DNA from: Phoenix dactylifera
Taxonomy: Eukaryota > Streptophyta > Magnoliopsida > Arecales > Arecaceae
Direction: 5' to 3'
Assembly (NCBI RefSeq): GCF_009389715.1
Contig: NC_052400.1
Coordinates: forward strand, 21,917,674 to 21,981,673
DNA length: 64,000 nt
Shown: positions 1 to 11,100 of the stretch, piece by piece
How positions within the stretch are numbered: the first letter of the stretch is position 1
Layout of the letters: each line of letters begins with the position of its first letter
The notes under the pieces: generated by a model
What the model saw: only the letters and a program-made list of their open reading frames with translations
What the model was told of the DNA's origin: nothing
Database searches by the model: none
Made by a program: the position numbers and the translations under genes

Positions 1-207
1 ATGGACGGTTGTCAAATAAGATGATTTTATCGTGTCCTCCTCGTTGTTTCTTATTCAACGACCATCCATGTTTTATAGCACGGTAACATGCAGCACTATG
101 CTGTATGACCGGCGAACCGTGGCCAAAAGAAAATCGTTCATCGCCCATTCGATTGGTTGCGTGGGCCCAATGATGTGTTGAAATGCTGCTTTTAACTTTC
201 TGAAAAC
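1..207. other. Unassigned flank
   Basis: Mixed-composition sequence with no convincing reading frame, repeat or RNA gene. I see nothing to annotate here. Confidence 0.5.
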
Positions 208-495
208 AGAGGGTCTCTACTTAGGAGCTTTTCAAAAAAAATGCTTTTAGCCCCAATCAATAAAAAAATAAAAAATTAATTTACACTAATAATTATAATA
301 TTTTATATCTTTTTTATTATATTATACTATATATAATATTATATTATATTATATCATAATACATTAATATATTATATTAAATAATTTGATATAATATTAA
401 ATCATTATGCTATAGTATACAATATTAAATTACTATATATAATAATATTATATTACATTACAGTAATATTATACTATATTATATATTTATGTATT

Positions 496-1531
496 TATTG
501 TTGTTCAAATCTGGCTTAAGAGCAACCACGCCTGAGGAGTTGAGGGAGCTGCCGGAGCATGGAAGAAAAGGACAGAAACAACTTTCTGCACGGCAGTGTA
601 CCTGCACAAAACCTCACCGGAAACCTCCAATGATCAAGTTAGGGTGGTATTCAATTGGTCCGGCCAAAAGTCCCTTAGATGTTACCTGACAGGGCTATTT
701 ATAGTTCATGTGAAGAGGCCCAGATGGCGGAGGTAATGCCCGTCCTCATCATGAGAGGGGATGGCTCTAAGTTGGATAGCGCGCAACTAGAGCTTGCTAG
801 TGGCGTGTGGTACCGTCCGTTCTTGGGAACGGTAAGGTGTTGACAGTCGTTAGCAGGGTATGGCCGGAGTAGCATGGTGTTGTCCTTGGGTGTCGTGGGC
901 CAGCAAGCAAAACATGGCGTGGCGACGTCGCTATGTACGACCACGTAGGAGGGTGTGGGCACGCATATGGGTGCGGCCATTGGCAGGGCCGAACTAGTTG
1001 AGAGGTCACATCATGTATTTGGTGAGGACGATCCGACGAGTGCTGAGGTTAGCCTAGCATCTCGGGTTCCGAGGTGTGCTCGTCGGAGCGCTTCAAGCTT
1101 AAAGGTCGGGGCGTATTATTGGAGAATGTGCCCCGAGCTCAGTCGGGGCGAGTCAGCGAATATAGGAGGCGAGTCGGCGATCGTAGAAAGCGCCCCAACC
1201 TTGGTCAGACGAGTCGGCGAATATAAAAGGCACCCCGAGCTTGGTCGGCCGAGTCGGCGAATACAGAAGGCGCCCCAAGCTGGGCCGGCCGAGTCGGTGA
1301 ATACAGGAGGCGCCCCAAGCTGGGCCGGCCGAGTCGGTGAATACAGGAGGCGCCCTGAGCTTGGTCGGACAAGTCGGCGAATATTTGAGGTCGAAGGAGT
1401 TTTAGAAAGAGTCCGAGATCGGGCTGGTTCTGGGCCGGACCGAAGCTCCGTCTTGCTGGCGTTGGTGTCTATTGGGCCGAAATTAGGTGGCCCTTTTATT
1501 GTGGGCAGGACGATCTGTTTTGCCCCAATCA
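496..1531 (+). mobile_element. Probable solo LTR
   Basis: A 1036-bp GC-richer block interrupts the AT-rich element. The 5-bp word GTATT is found directly before it (491-495) and directly after it (1532-1536), which fits an LTR-retrotransposon target duplication. The block ends in CA (1530-1531), and a TG lies 3 bp inside the left edge (499-500). A TATA-like CTATTTATAG at 695-704 would fit an LTR promoter on the plus strand. No gag, pol or primer-binding site is present, so this is a solo LTR and not a full element. The reading frame at 955-1572 is only the GC-rich repeat read through. Confidence 0.6.
1150..1390. repeat. 40-bp tandem repeat array inside the solo LTR
   Basis: Units beginning GAGTCGGCGA or GAGTCGGTGA start at 1171, 1211, 1251, 1291, 1331 and (as AAGTCGGCGA) 1371, exactly 40 bp apart. 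A shortened unit starts at 1150. Each unit carries a GCGCCCCAAGCTGGGCCGGC-like second half. The two units at 1251 and 1291 are nearly identical, so the array has expanded or been homogenised fairly recently. Confidence 0.9.
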
Positions 1532-1719
1532 GTATTAATATATATTATATATTATTATGCTCTTTTGTATAATACTATACAATATTTTTATAGTTATTTT
1601 ATTATACTAAAAATATTTTCTCAATTTATTTAACTAAATATCAATAATTTTTCATAAAATCTCTATTCGAGATGGCTCTATTTTTAAAAGTTCTACTCTC
1701 AAATTTAGGAGCAGAGTGC

Positions 1720-2250
1720 ATACACCAGTCTATTTCCGGAATGCCCCCTCTTTCCCGTCCACGTCGCCGGCAATATTTGACGGAACTTGTTTAAAATTTA
1801 AATGACTCAACAAATGGGCGTCCGTGTTATATATGCGCCACTTCGGTCAAACTCAAACCGTTGAACGTTGAATAGCGTATCGTATTTCGAGCAAGTTTTT
1901 GGGACACACTATAAAACGTACCGTTCGGGTTACAAGAGAGCTCGAAACGATATAATTGTTATTTTACAACTCTTAACGATTTCTTGAACCGGATAATTTG
2001 TAAAAGAACACCAAATTTTTTTCAAGAGTTCTAAATGCACTCGGTATTATCGTAACTACGATTCCGGAATTACACTAAAAAAATGAAAAAGGTCAAATAC
2101 CTTACCGTTAGTTTAGACGACGTTCGAACCGCCCTCCTAATTTGATGCGCACACCAAAGACATCTGTCCTCGGGCTCCATCTGGAACTTTGAAGCATCTC
2201 CGAAGCTGTTTAAAAGATGGGCGGAGGAGACGACAGCGGGGCAACGAATG
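1720..2250. other. Upstream region of the FatB gene
   Basis: About 530 bp between the element remnant and the FatB TATA box. It has no coding potential and presumably holds proximal promoter sequence. I recognise no specific factor site with confidence. Confidence 0.4.
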
Positions 2251-2253
2251 TGT

Positions 2254-2261
2254 TATAAATA
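2254..2261 (+). promoter_or_regulatory. TATA box of the FatB gene
   Basis: The sequence TATAAATA is followed by a GC-rich, stop-containing leader that starts near 2285 (CCCTAACCCTGG etc.). Spacing puts the transcription start at about 2285-2290, with a 5' leader exon running to about 2462. The assignment rests on the sequence match and on position. Confidence 0.6.
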
Positions 2262-2462
2262 CCGCCGGCCCAGGGACTCGCCTTCTTCAAATAACAGCTG
2301 TCCTGGGACCTACGCCTTTCCTAATCTTTCAGCTGGCTCGTGCGAAGGAGAACAGAACCCTAACCCTGGAAAGAAGGCCAGAGGAAGGAGAAGGAGAGGA
2401 CGAGGAAGACTGATCGGGGCGCGCGAGTGAGCTAGCTCTTTCGCTGAGGAGGCTTGTGTAAA

Positions 2463-3115
2463 GGTTCGGAGGCGATCCATCCTCCTCTCTTTCTCATTCT
2501 CTCTCTTTCCCTGCCCGCCTTTTTGCTTTTTATGTGAATGGATCTGGGGTTGATTTGCGGGTGGAGGGACATTTTGGATCTAAAAGGTTTATCCCTTTTT
2601 GTGTTCTTGAACTTTTTGAATTAATTATTTTTTTTTATTTTTTATGTAAGAATAGAGGAGCTTGACAGCTGGATTTGGCGATTTTTGATTTTTTAGTATC
2701 AGTTTTTAGTCTTACCAACAGGAAAAAAGTTAGATTTTTGTAGTTTTCTCTTTTGGGCGAAAAGCTTGCGGATGGCTTTGTTTTGAGGTCTGTGCTTAAT
2801 GGTGACGATGATTGGCAAGAATTTCTTCTCTTTGTTTCGTTCCCGTGGATGATGTTGTCCACGATTTTATTTTTTTTACCTGTTAAAACTACGATGAAAT
2901 GTCGAGCCTTTTTTTTTTTTTTTTACTTTAACCAATTTAACTCAAGGGAATCTGTACCTTATTTTAATTTATGGAAGAAAATTGTAGAAAAAAGAGAGAT
3001 GAAATTGTTTCATTTTTAAGAAAAAAAAAATTGATGAAGGGGTGGTCTTCTAGATGGATTAATCAATGAGATCTGTTGCGATGTGCTCCAACTTATATTT
3101 CCCAAATTTATGCAG
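2463..3115 (+). other. Probable 5'-leader intron of the FatB gene
   Basis: After the leader exon there is a GT at about 2463 (AAAG then GTTCGG). The next ~650 bp are T-rich, and a good acceptor TTTATGCAG ends at 3115. The remaining leader to 3228 then reads into the ATG. An intron in the 5' leader is common in plant FATB genes. The exact donor is uncertain. Confidence 0.4.
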
Positions 3116-3228
3116 TCTAACAAAATTAGGGGTTGCTCGTCTTCAACCCAACAGGTTAAAAGGAAATCGTGATCGACAAATCAGGCTGATCGAGGTAATT
3201 CGGCAAAGAGTGTGTCCATATCCCCACC

Positions 3229-6200
3229 ATGGTTGCTTCAGTCGCCGCTTCGGCCTTTTTCCCCACACCATCTTTCTCCTCCGCGACGTCGGCAAAAGCT
3301 TCCAAGACCATCGGTGAAGGCGCCGAGAGTTTGGATGTTCGGGGTATCGTAGCCAAACCCACCTCTTCTTCAGCGGCTATGCAGGGTAAGGTGAAGGCCC
3401 AAGCCGTCCCCAAGATCAATGGCGCGAAGGTTGGCCTGAAAACTGAATCCCAAAAGGCTGAGGAAGATGCTGCCAGCTCCTCAGCCCCGAGGACATTCTA
3501 TAATCAATTGCCTGACTGGAGCGTGCTCCTTGCCGCCGTAACAACGATCTTTTTGGCTGCGGAGAGGCAGTGGACCCTTCTTGATTGGAAGCCACGGCGT
3601 CCCGACATGCTTACTGATGCATTTGGCCTTGGGAAGATCGTGCAAGATGGACTAACTTTCAGGCAGAACTTTTCCATCAGGTCATATGAGATTGGGGCTG
3701 ATCGGACGGCTTCTATAGAAACACTAATGAACCATTTACAGGTGAGCTGAAGTATAATCTAGTGTGTTCAATATCTGGCTCCTGTTGCATCTGATTTCTA
3801 ACGATGCCGCATGTCAGCAGGAAACAGCACTTAATCATGTGAGGAGTGCTGGGCTCCTGGGCGATGGCTTTGGTGCCACACCAGAGATGAGTAAAAGAAA
3901 TTTGATCTGGGTTGTCACCAAAATGCAGGTCCTGGTTGGGCACTATCCTTCCTGGTATTTTCCTTCTCCAGATGAATAAGCAAAACCGGGGCTAATGATT
4001 TTTTATTGCATTTTAGGAGTTCTTTGGGAATGCTTTGTTTTGTTGCCTGGTGCTTATGATAAAATGATTACAATCAATTTATAACAAACAAATGGCGTTT
4101 GAAAGCCTGTTGTCTCAACCAGTCTGTCCTGTTTGGCAACTGATGGCTGGAATAGTTTGAATATAGTTGAGATATTCTGTTATGTAAGATGATCGCTAGG
4201 ATCAAATATATTGCCGTATCCATGAAACTATAAAACCAAGATTAATGATTATTTCAAGTCATTGATTTTCTGATGATAATTTAATATTCCATTGAAGATT
4301 GCAAAAGAAATCATTGCAAAATTTCAGATATGTTCATGAATACCAGCCAAAATGACAAGGACTAAGATTTATATGTACCGTGGCAGAGTGAATAATGATT
4401 CAAATTGATATCTTGACTGAGATGGAAACTTGGCATCCAACGTAACCCTCTTAAGCATTTTTTGTGCGTTGGATGCTTTGATTCATTGTGGCTTAAGCCT
4501 TCTGGGTAAATCAAGAGTAGATATAGGTCTGATGGGTTTTGAAAGTGAAACTTCATTCACAGTATACAACTGCTCAAACAATATGTTATTTCTTGCAGAA
4601 ACTCTTTGTAGAGGTAGGCATTCATCACAATTTGTTTGAGTTGTTGAATTTCTAGCTCTTGAGTTCTCAATCTATGTATTCCTATTTCAATCTAAGTCTG
4701 CTTGTTCTGGTTCATTGCTCTTTTTCTTTTTGTTTATAGCATACACAGTCATTAATGGGATTCTGTGAATTCTTTTTGTCACCTCGGAAAGTCAAAGCAG
4801 AGATATGCAACATCGTACCATACAAAATTATGAAAATCCTGTAAATGCTCGTTGAAACTTTTCTTCTGTAGTACTTTGCTTGACTCCGTTTTGTTGAATC
4901 AATTGTTTCTTTCTTGCTACCATGGTTTTCTGCTTCATCTTCCTTTTAACTTTTCTAGTATTTCTTGTTCGAAGTATGACATAAATGGTCATGAAGTGGT
5001 TTGACTAATTCATCATTTATGGTGAAATTCTGAAAAGATATTTCTGAGGTCGATGCTTCTCGGTCCTCTATTATTTATACTGGACTAAGACCACTTTGAC
5101 CTTGTTGATTTATCCATCAGTTGAGTCAAAACTTTAATCTTTTTACATGTATTGTTTTTCTTAGATTTCAAAAGACTACTTGATTGTATCTATGTTTTAT
5201 TACCTGGATAGCCATGCAGGAGGTATGCTTTATATAGTGTTTGCTGTGATGGAGGAAAATGGATTATTCTTTTCTCTGGTTTCTTTGCAAATATAAACCA
5301 CGAAAATGTCGAATCTTAACATATAATTTTGTTTAATAGTGTTTTTGATTTGATTTTACAGGGGGGATGTTGTTGAAGTAGATACATGGGTTGGTGCATC
5401 TGGTAAAAATGGGATGCGTCGTGATTGGCATGTTCGTGACTACCGAACAGGCCAAACTATATTAAGAGCCACCAGGTTGGAATTTGCTTGCTGAGTGTCT
5501 TGTGTCATTCTTTGATTTCATTTTTTTTTTTTATACTCAGAATCTATTTCTTGATTCTTTTGTGATTCTTATACCACTTATTTTGGTGCGCTGAGTAATG
5601 GTTTTTGGCTTTTCTTCTGGACATCCAGTGTGTGGGTGATGATGAATAAACACACTAGGAAGTTGTCTAAAATGCCCGAAGAAGTTAGAGCAGAGATAGG
5701 GCCTTACTTTCTGGAGCATGCTGCTATTGCGGATGAGGACAGCAGAAAGCTTCCAAAGCTTGATGGTGATACTGCAGATTATATTAAAGGGGGCCTGACT
5801 GTAAGTATGAGGTTGACATATAAAATGATCTTGATTTTCCTTTCATTTCATCATCTGTTTGTTTACATCTTATGTTACTTATGTATATATATATTTTTTT
5901 AACTTATATTATGCAGCCTCGATGGAGTGATCTAGATGTCAATCAGCATGTGAACAATGTCAAATATATTGGCTGGATTCTTGAGGTAATTTTGGAGAGC
6001 TGTCAACTATCTTAGCACTTACCTCTGCTTATATATGTTTTGCTATTGCAAGTGTACTCATTGGGCGAACTTTTCTATTTTGCCTACTTTTGGCATTACC
6101 CTGTTAGGAAAAGAAATCACTAGGATTGTGATTTACCAGTGGCTTATCCTCTGAAGTCAAGAAAATCCTTTGTGCTTGTAACATAACGGTTTCAACGTTT

Positions 6201-7988
6201 CTTTTGCACTATGTTTACTTGATATTATTTCATAATGTATGGTAAGGCTCAGTTACATGTACCTTATGGATGCACTTATATGTACAGTCTTGATAAATGG
6301 GGGCAAACTGTGATTGTGATTTACCAGTATCTCATCCTCTGAAGTTTAGGGAAGTCTTTATGCTGCTAACATTATGGTTTAAACATTTCTTTTCTACTAT
6401 ATTTAGTTGACATTATTTCATAATGTATGGTAAAACCAAGTTAGATGTATCATGTGGATGAATTTATATGCAGTCTTGAAAAAAAACTATGATTGCGATT
6501 CACCAGTATCTAATCCTCTGAAGTTAAGAAAATTCTTTGTGAAGGTAACGTAATGGTCTCAACATTTCTTTGGCACTATGTTTATTTGATATTATCTCAT
6601 AATCTATAGCGAGTCTTAGTTACACGAAACCATATGAATGCACTTATATGCTAGTCTTGAAAAATTAGAACATGATTGCTTACTAAAATAAAGGACACAA
6701 TATGATTGGACACAACTACAAGCAATATATAGTTTTGCATGTGTAGTTAGGCATATATGGAAAATAATAGAATATCACAATAACATCTTTTATGTTCCAT
6801 ACAAAGAACACCTACATTTACAAAGTCCATCTTTTAGTCGAAACTCAAATCCATAATACTCTAGTCCCTACTCCATAAATACTAAAATTACGATCCATCA
6901 GGTCTATCATCATAAAGGCTGACATTCATGAAGAAAATGATTAAAGATACTATAACCACACGGCAAAACATACCTAGGAAGCGTTTTAAAAGCAGGTTAC
7001 AGAATAAATCTGACATGTATCCTTAGTGTTGTGCAATTTGAAATCTCTATATGCTGGCTGATGTGTTATTTCTCAAACGTGCAGCTGCCATACTTTTAGT
7101 TATAGGTTTGTTGAAGGTAGTCCATGGTTTGAAATATTTCTTTTTTATGGAAATGCTTGCAGCATGAATTTTTAAAATTTGCCCTGCAGCTTATACAAAT
7201 AATTACATGGAAAAGCCATCCAGATTGAGATAATGTCACAACTCATATTTGCAAATATTTATCTGGTTGCCCATTAAAGTACATCCTGTGCATTCGTTCT
7301 CTGGATTTTTGTATTCATGCCCTACAATACCACAGATTTCGAGCCAGTAATCTCTTTATTTGAGCTACCTTTTCCTTGCGACAGTTCCACCTCGGTCACA
7401 AGCCATTATCTTATTACCTTTCAAGGAGACTCTTTTGGTGAGCTGTTAGATGCTCTTTGCATTTGCAAAGTGCAACATATCGATGGTGAATTTCACTTGG
7501 TTCTAGCTCATGGAATGCACTGAACATGGCTTGCTTTCTTCCTTTGTTTTTTTTGGATCTGAATATTCCTTGCGAGTGCTGCTACAGTTCCAAAGCTGAA
7601 GTCTACTTTCTTGTGTTTTCTTTGGTGGAACTTGTGGAACAATTTAATACTTGAATTTTTGTACGGTGCAACATGCGATCCAAGTAAATGCTTCATCTTT
7701 GTTATATTATGTGTGCAGAGCGCTCCAATTTCAATCCTGGAGAATCACGAGCTTGCAAGTATGACTCTGGAATATAGGAGGGAGTGTGGGAGGGACAGCG
7801 TGCTGCAATCCCTCACTGCTGTCTCTAATGACTGCACCGGTGGCTTTCCGGAAGCTGGCATCGAGTGCCAGCATCTGCTGCAGCTGGACTACGGGGCCGA
7901 AATTGTGAGGGGACGGACACAGTGGAGGCCCAAGCGTGCCCCGGGTCTCGGGAACATGGGGCCCACTTCAGCTGCTGGAAGTGCTTGA
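3229..7988 (+). CDS. FATB: Acyl-ACP thioesterase B (FatB), chloroplast
   Basis: This enzyme hydrolyses saturated acyl-ACP, mainly palmitoyl-ACP, in the plastid stroma and releases free fatty acids for export. Six exons join in frame: 3229-3741, 3821-3954, 5362-5475, 5629-5800, 5917-5985 and 7719-7988, giving 423 residues, a normal FatB length. The inner exon sizes 134, 114, 172 and 69 are those I know for plant FATB genes. The N-terminus is a Ser/Ala-rich plastid transit peptide, followed by the family hydrophobic segment after LPDW (residues 94-111). The catalytic loop DVNQH gives Asp318, Asn320 and His322, with Glu356-Cys357 38 residues on, matching the plant FatB active site. The start is the first ATG of an open frame that begins MVASVAASAFF, as in palm FatB. 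Residue 308 is Gly (codon 5789-5791) where I expect Trp in the usual KWGLTPRW stretch. That could be a real change or a base error. Confidence 0.96.
6125..6672. repeat. Three tandem ~180-bp repeats in FatB intron 5
   Basis: Three successive diverged copies start with ATTGTGATTTACCAGT at 6125, ATTGTGATTTACCAGT at 6313 and ATTGCGATTCACCAGT at 6492. Each continues through CATCCTCTGAAGT-, TTTCATAATGTATGG- and GCACTTATATG-like words in the same order, ending near 6672. The periods are 188 and 179 bp. The repeat lies wholly in the 1.7-kb last intron. Confidence 0.9.
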
Positions 7989-9599
7989 TGCGCTGCTTTC
8001 TATTCTCAATTGGAAATTAGGGTCGGAGTGAGCTTAGTGGTGGGTTTAGTCTTTTCTTTTTAATGATTGCTCTTCTTCTGTAAAATTCCAACTTATCCAA
8101 TGTAGGAATAGAGGCTCCAAGATCTTATTGCTTATTATGTTTGTTTGGGTTTTTTTTTTTTTTCTTTACTCTCACCATGCTGACTTGATTGTCATTGGAT
8201 TCATATTGTAAGTAATTAAGCAATGCTGCTGCATAATTTTCTGCCAAAATTTGGGAAGTAACTAATTAACTTTTGATTGGTACGATTTGTTTGTTTTTCT
8301 AATAAAAAAGTGGTTTACGAAGAGGGACTGTCCTGTATTTTTTTTTCTCATTTAGTTTCTTCATCTATTCTCTTTTTTATTAATATTGTGAGATTTTTTT
8401 TTCCTTAGTTTCTCTTTTTCAAATTCTTTTTAAAGATCTCTGGATTAAAAAAATTATGAAATCTAAAAAATGATATGTATATAATTTTTTATATTAGATA
8501 AAGCTTAGAAAATATGTATGTGTATTGGATGAATATTATATTTTAAAATTTATATTAATTTATCTAGAGTTGCGTATTAATTTGCGAGATGATCCAAAAA
8601 AAAAAAAGGTTGTTTGTATATATTATAATAATCACTAGTATTGTCCACAAAAACATTAGTCAATCTTGATTGAGGTTTCGACCTGCAAATAATAATAATT
8701 AAAATCTTTACCTTAATCTATACAACTATTGATATTGAACTTGGGCATTTTGAAATTACAGTTTTCTATGTTTGAGTTAATTGAATGGGTAATGTTGGAG
8801 TGGATTATCTAATAGTTGACTGGACTCTTGAATCTAAACTATCAGATTGAATTAGATCCAACTAGGCAGAATTAGGTGTGTCTCTAATTGTAAGCATGTC
8901 ACTCTTAATGGGAATTTCCGCATCACTTGCTTCAAACCTTTTTGACTAGGATAGAGAAGCATGTGTTTTAGAGGGAGCAAGATTTTAAATAATGCATTAC
9001 ATTGTGTTATAAACAGGCCATATGCAGTCATTATTCACCATTTATCTCAGAAGTCAAGTTCTAATACTAATATAATCATTGTTATAACAGGTATTAAATA
9101 ATATTATTGTAGAAAACAATTGATAATAATGGAAAAATAATGGCATTACCTTTCTAATGAATATCATCTTTTATCCATACAATCACTTTTAAGAAGAAAA
9201 AAATTTGTTGCAAAAGAAATTAGATTTTTTTAAGAAAACAATTTTTCATCTAGAGTAAAAGTACATGTAAGAATAATGGTATTTTCTCCTTTTTTTTCTG
9301 TTATTATATATATGATGTATAACAGGCGGGTGTCGAAACTGTTATAAAAGCCATTACAACAGTTCCAAAACCATTGTTTTAATCTCGAGGGGATCAAAAG
9401 ACAAAAAACAAAAAACTTCATCAGGCTAAACAAAAACTGGTGTGCTGCACTCGTCTTTATATGAAAGAGTCGCCAGCCGGGACAAAACCCCAATCAGAAG
9501 CACACAATGCTGCTAAAAAGATAAACGGAAAAAAAAAACTGAAAAAAATAAAATTCATGCAGTGCCTCTTCCTAAAAAGAAGAAAAAAAGAAAAGAAAA
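7989..9599. other. FatB 3' region and AT-rich intergenic DNA
   Basis: The FatB 3' untranslated region runs to perhaps 8130-8150, where the sequence becomes T-rich. The rest is AT-rich spacer with homopolymer runs and no open frame or RNA gene that I can support. Confidence 0.5.
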
Positions 9600-9902
9600 T
9601 CATATGGTACCGGGGTATTCGGGCTCGCACGCACGAACCCAGGCCATGTCGACTCCAAGCCCGGCCAGGTCCTGCGCGTAAGACCGGAAGCATAACGGCG
9701 TCGCTCGCCGGAGAAACTCGCAACACGCGCTGAAAGCCTCGAAGACCGACTCGGCGGCGCTGCACGACTCGAAGACGTAGGGTGGCAACGAAGCCGGACG
9801 GCATTGCTCTTCTGGCTCCGCCGCATCTTCTCTGGTGATGGTGGCGATGCAGATGACCACTACAACGAGCAGTGCAACAAAAGCGACGAGTCTCGCCGCC
9901 AT
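9600..9902 (-). CDS. Small secreted Cys-rich protein, possibly prolamin-like
   Basis: This is an intact 100-residue intronless frame with an ATG start (complement of 9900-9902) and a TGA stop. Residues 5-20 form a strongly hydrophobic segment, consistent with a signal peptide. The mature part has six cysteines at 34, 47, 60, 61, 71 and 92, spaced C-x12-C-x12-CC-x9-C-x20-C. A central CC pair flanked by single cysteines is typical of the prolamin/ECA1-like and lipid-transfer superfamilies, but the classic eight-Cys lipid-transfer pattern is not complete. GC content is clearly higher than in its AT-rich flanks, as expected for a real palm coding exon. Function is unknown. Egg-cell or reproductive signalling is possible for ECA1-like proteins but is only an inference. 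Confidence 0.6.
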   Translation of the reverse strand: MAARLVAFVALLVVVVICIATITREDAAEPEEQCRPASLPPYVFESCSAAESVFEAFSACCEFLRRATPLCFRSYAQDLAGLGVDMAWVRACEPEYPGTI

Positions 9903-11100
9903 GATCTCAATCGGCTGCTGCTTGCTTGCTTTGAAGGCCTTTCGAGTTTGGATCTCATATTGTCGTGATCCTAAAAGGGCTTGGGTGGTTGCACCCAGCT
10001 CAAATAATGAAGACTGGGCACTGGCAGCTGGATTTATTTAGATCGACTTACGAGAGCAAGATTCCTGCGTTTTTGCAGCTACGAGAGGGGGGGTTGTTCG
10101 AGGTCAACTAGAATTGTTAATAGGTTGCTTGCGGGATAAGTTCTGTACGTAACGGTATATCTGAACTCTGATGAAGTGGAATTATAAATAAATTGTTGAA
10201 ACTAAGCTACAAGATTGGTTAACACAAAAAATAAAAACTCCTTGCATCGTCCATCTGTCACTTTGCCATTTGAAATTAACAGACAGTTATGTTGCCAAAT
10301 TATCTGGTTTTTAAATACATTTAAAAGCATCAACCAGATGAAAGGGTTAAAAATAATTGTAAATACCTATTTAAAGATTTAATCTTTTTTTTTAAAAAAA
10401 AATCAGATTCTCTTTTCAAGAGGGGGATCGATGAGTAGATCTGCTCAACGGACGGGCCGGGCATGTAGCCCAAGATACAACATCATTTGATAGGAGGACG
10501 GGTACTGAGCGGGGTCTAGGCAAGAGACCAGTGAGGAAGATCACATATTATATTATATTTTTTTATATATTATAGATATTATATAAATTCCAGGCTTTAT
10601 ATTATATATATTGGGATAATGTGTTTGTTTCTTTTAAAAAAAGTTATGAAAGTTCTTTTACTAATCATAAAATTATTCTATTTTATTTTTCTTCATTTAT
10701 AACAATGACTATACATTGTTTTACCAAAATATAGTTTATAATATCTATTGGGTTGGCAAGGATTGAATTATTTTCTTGTGCTGGGACTGGGCTGAAGCCA
10801 TCTAGGCAGTCCAGCTCAAATGTCATGTTACAGGGCGGAGGGCAGCTGGGACGGGTAAGGCTGAGTGAATCAAGGGGAATCTGCTTCTGGAATTCGCATC
10901 GACCCGGAACCATGATCGAAGTAAAAATAGGTGGATATCCCAGAGCTGCTTGTCCCTACCCTTAATCCATTCTGCATTGGAGATTTGGAGAGATGCATGG
11001 CACAAGAAGGAAAACCCCTTACCCTTTAATATATTTTCATTATAATATTAGAAATTTGCGTCCGGTGAACACATAGGCAGTGCCCGAGCATGAGATCTTA
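9903..11100. other. Intergenic spacer
   Basis: Holds the putative promoter of the minus-strand Cys-rich gene next to 9902 and AT-rich spacer (10200-10740). A moderate-GC block at 10750-11000 has no coding homology that I recognise. Confidence 0.4.

Larger units (their letters stand above)
208..1716. mobile_element. Degenerate AT-rich MITE-like element, split by a solo LTR
   Basis: The AT-rich blocks at about 280-490 and 1532-1620 match, in order, the AT-rich block of the large Tourist-type element at about 17205-17540. Both share the run of short TATTAT/ATACTATA/TTACAGTAATATTATACTATA words and the phrase TGTATAATACTATACAAT. The left edge (GGAGCTTTT near 222) also resembles the inner terminus of that element. 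I infer an old relative that was interrupted by the insertion at 496-1531. The outer limits are approximate because the termini are badly decayed and I could not find a clean target duplication. Confidence 0.5.

Noticed and set aside
955-1572. 205-codon plus-strand open frame
   Set aside because: It reads through the 40-bp GC-rich tandem repeats of the solo LTR. It has repeat composition and no domain.
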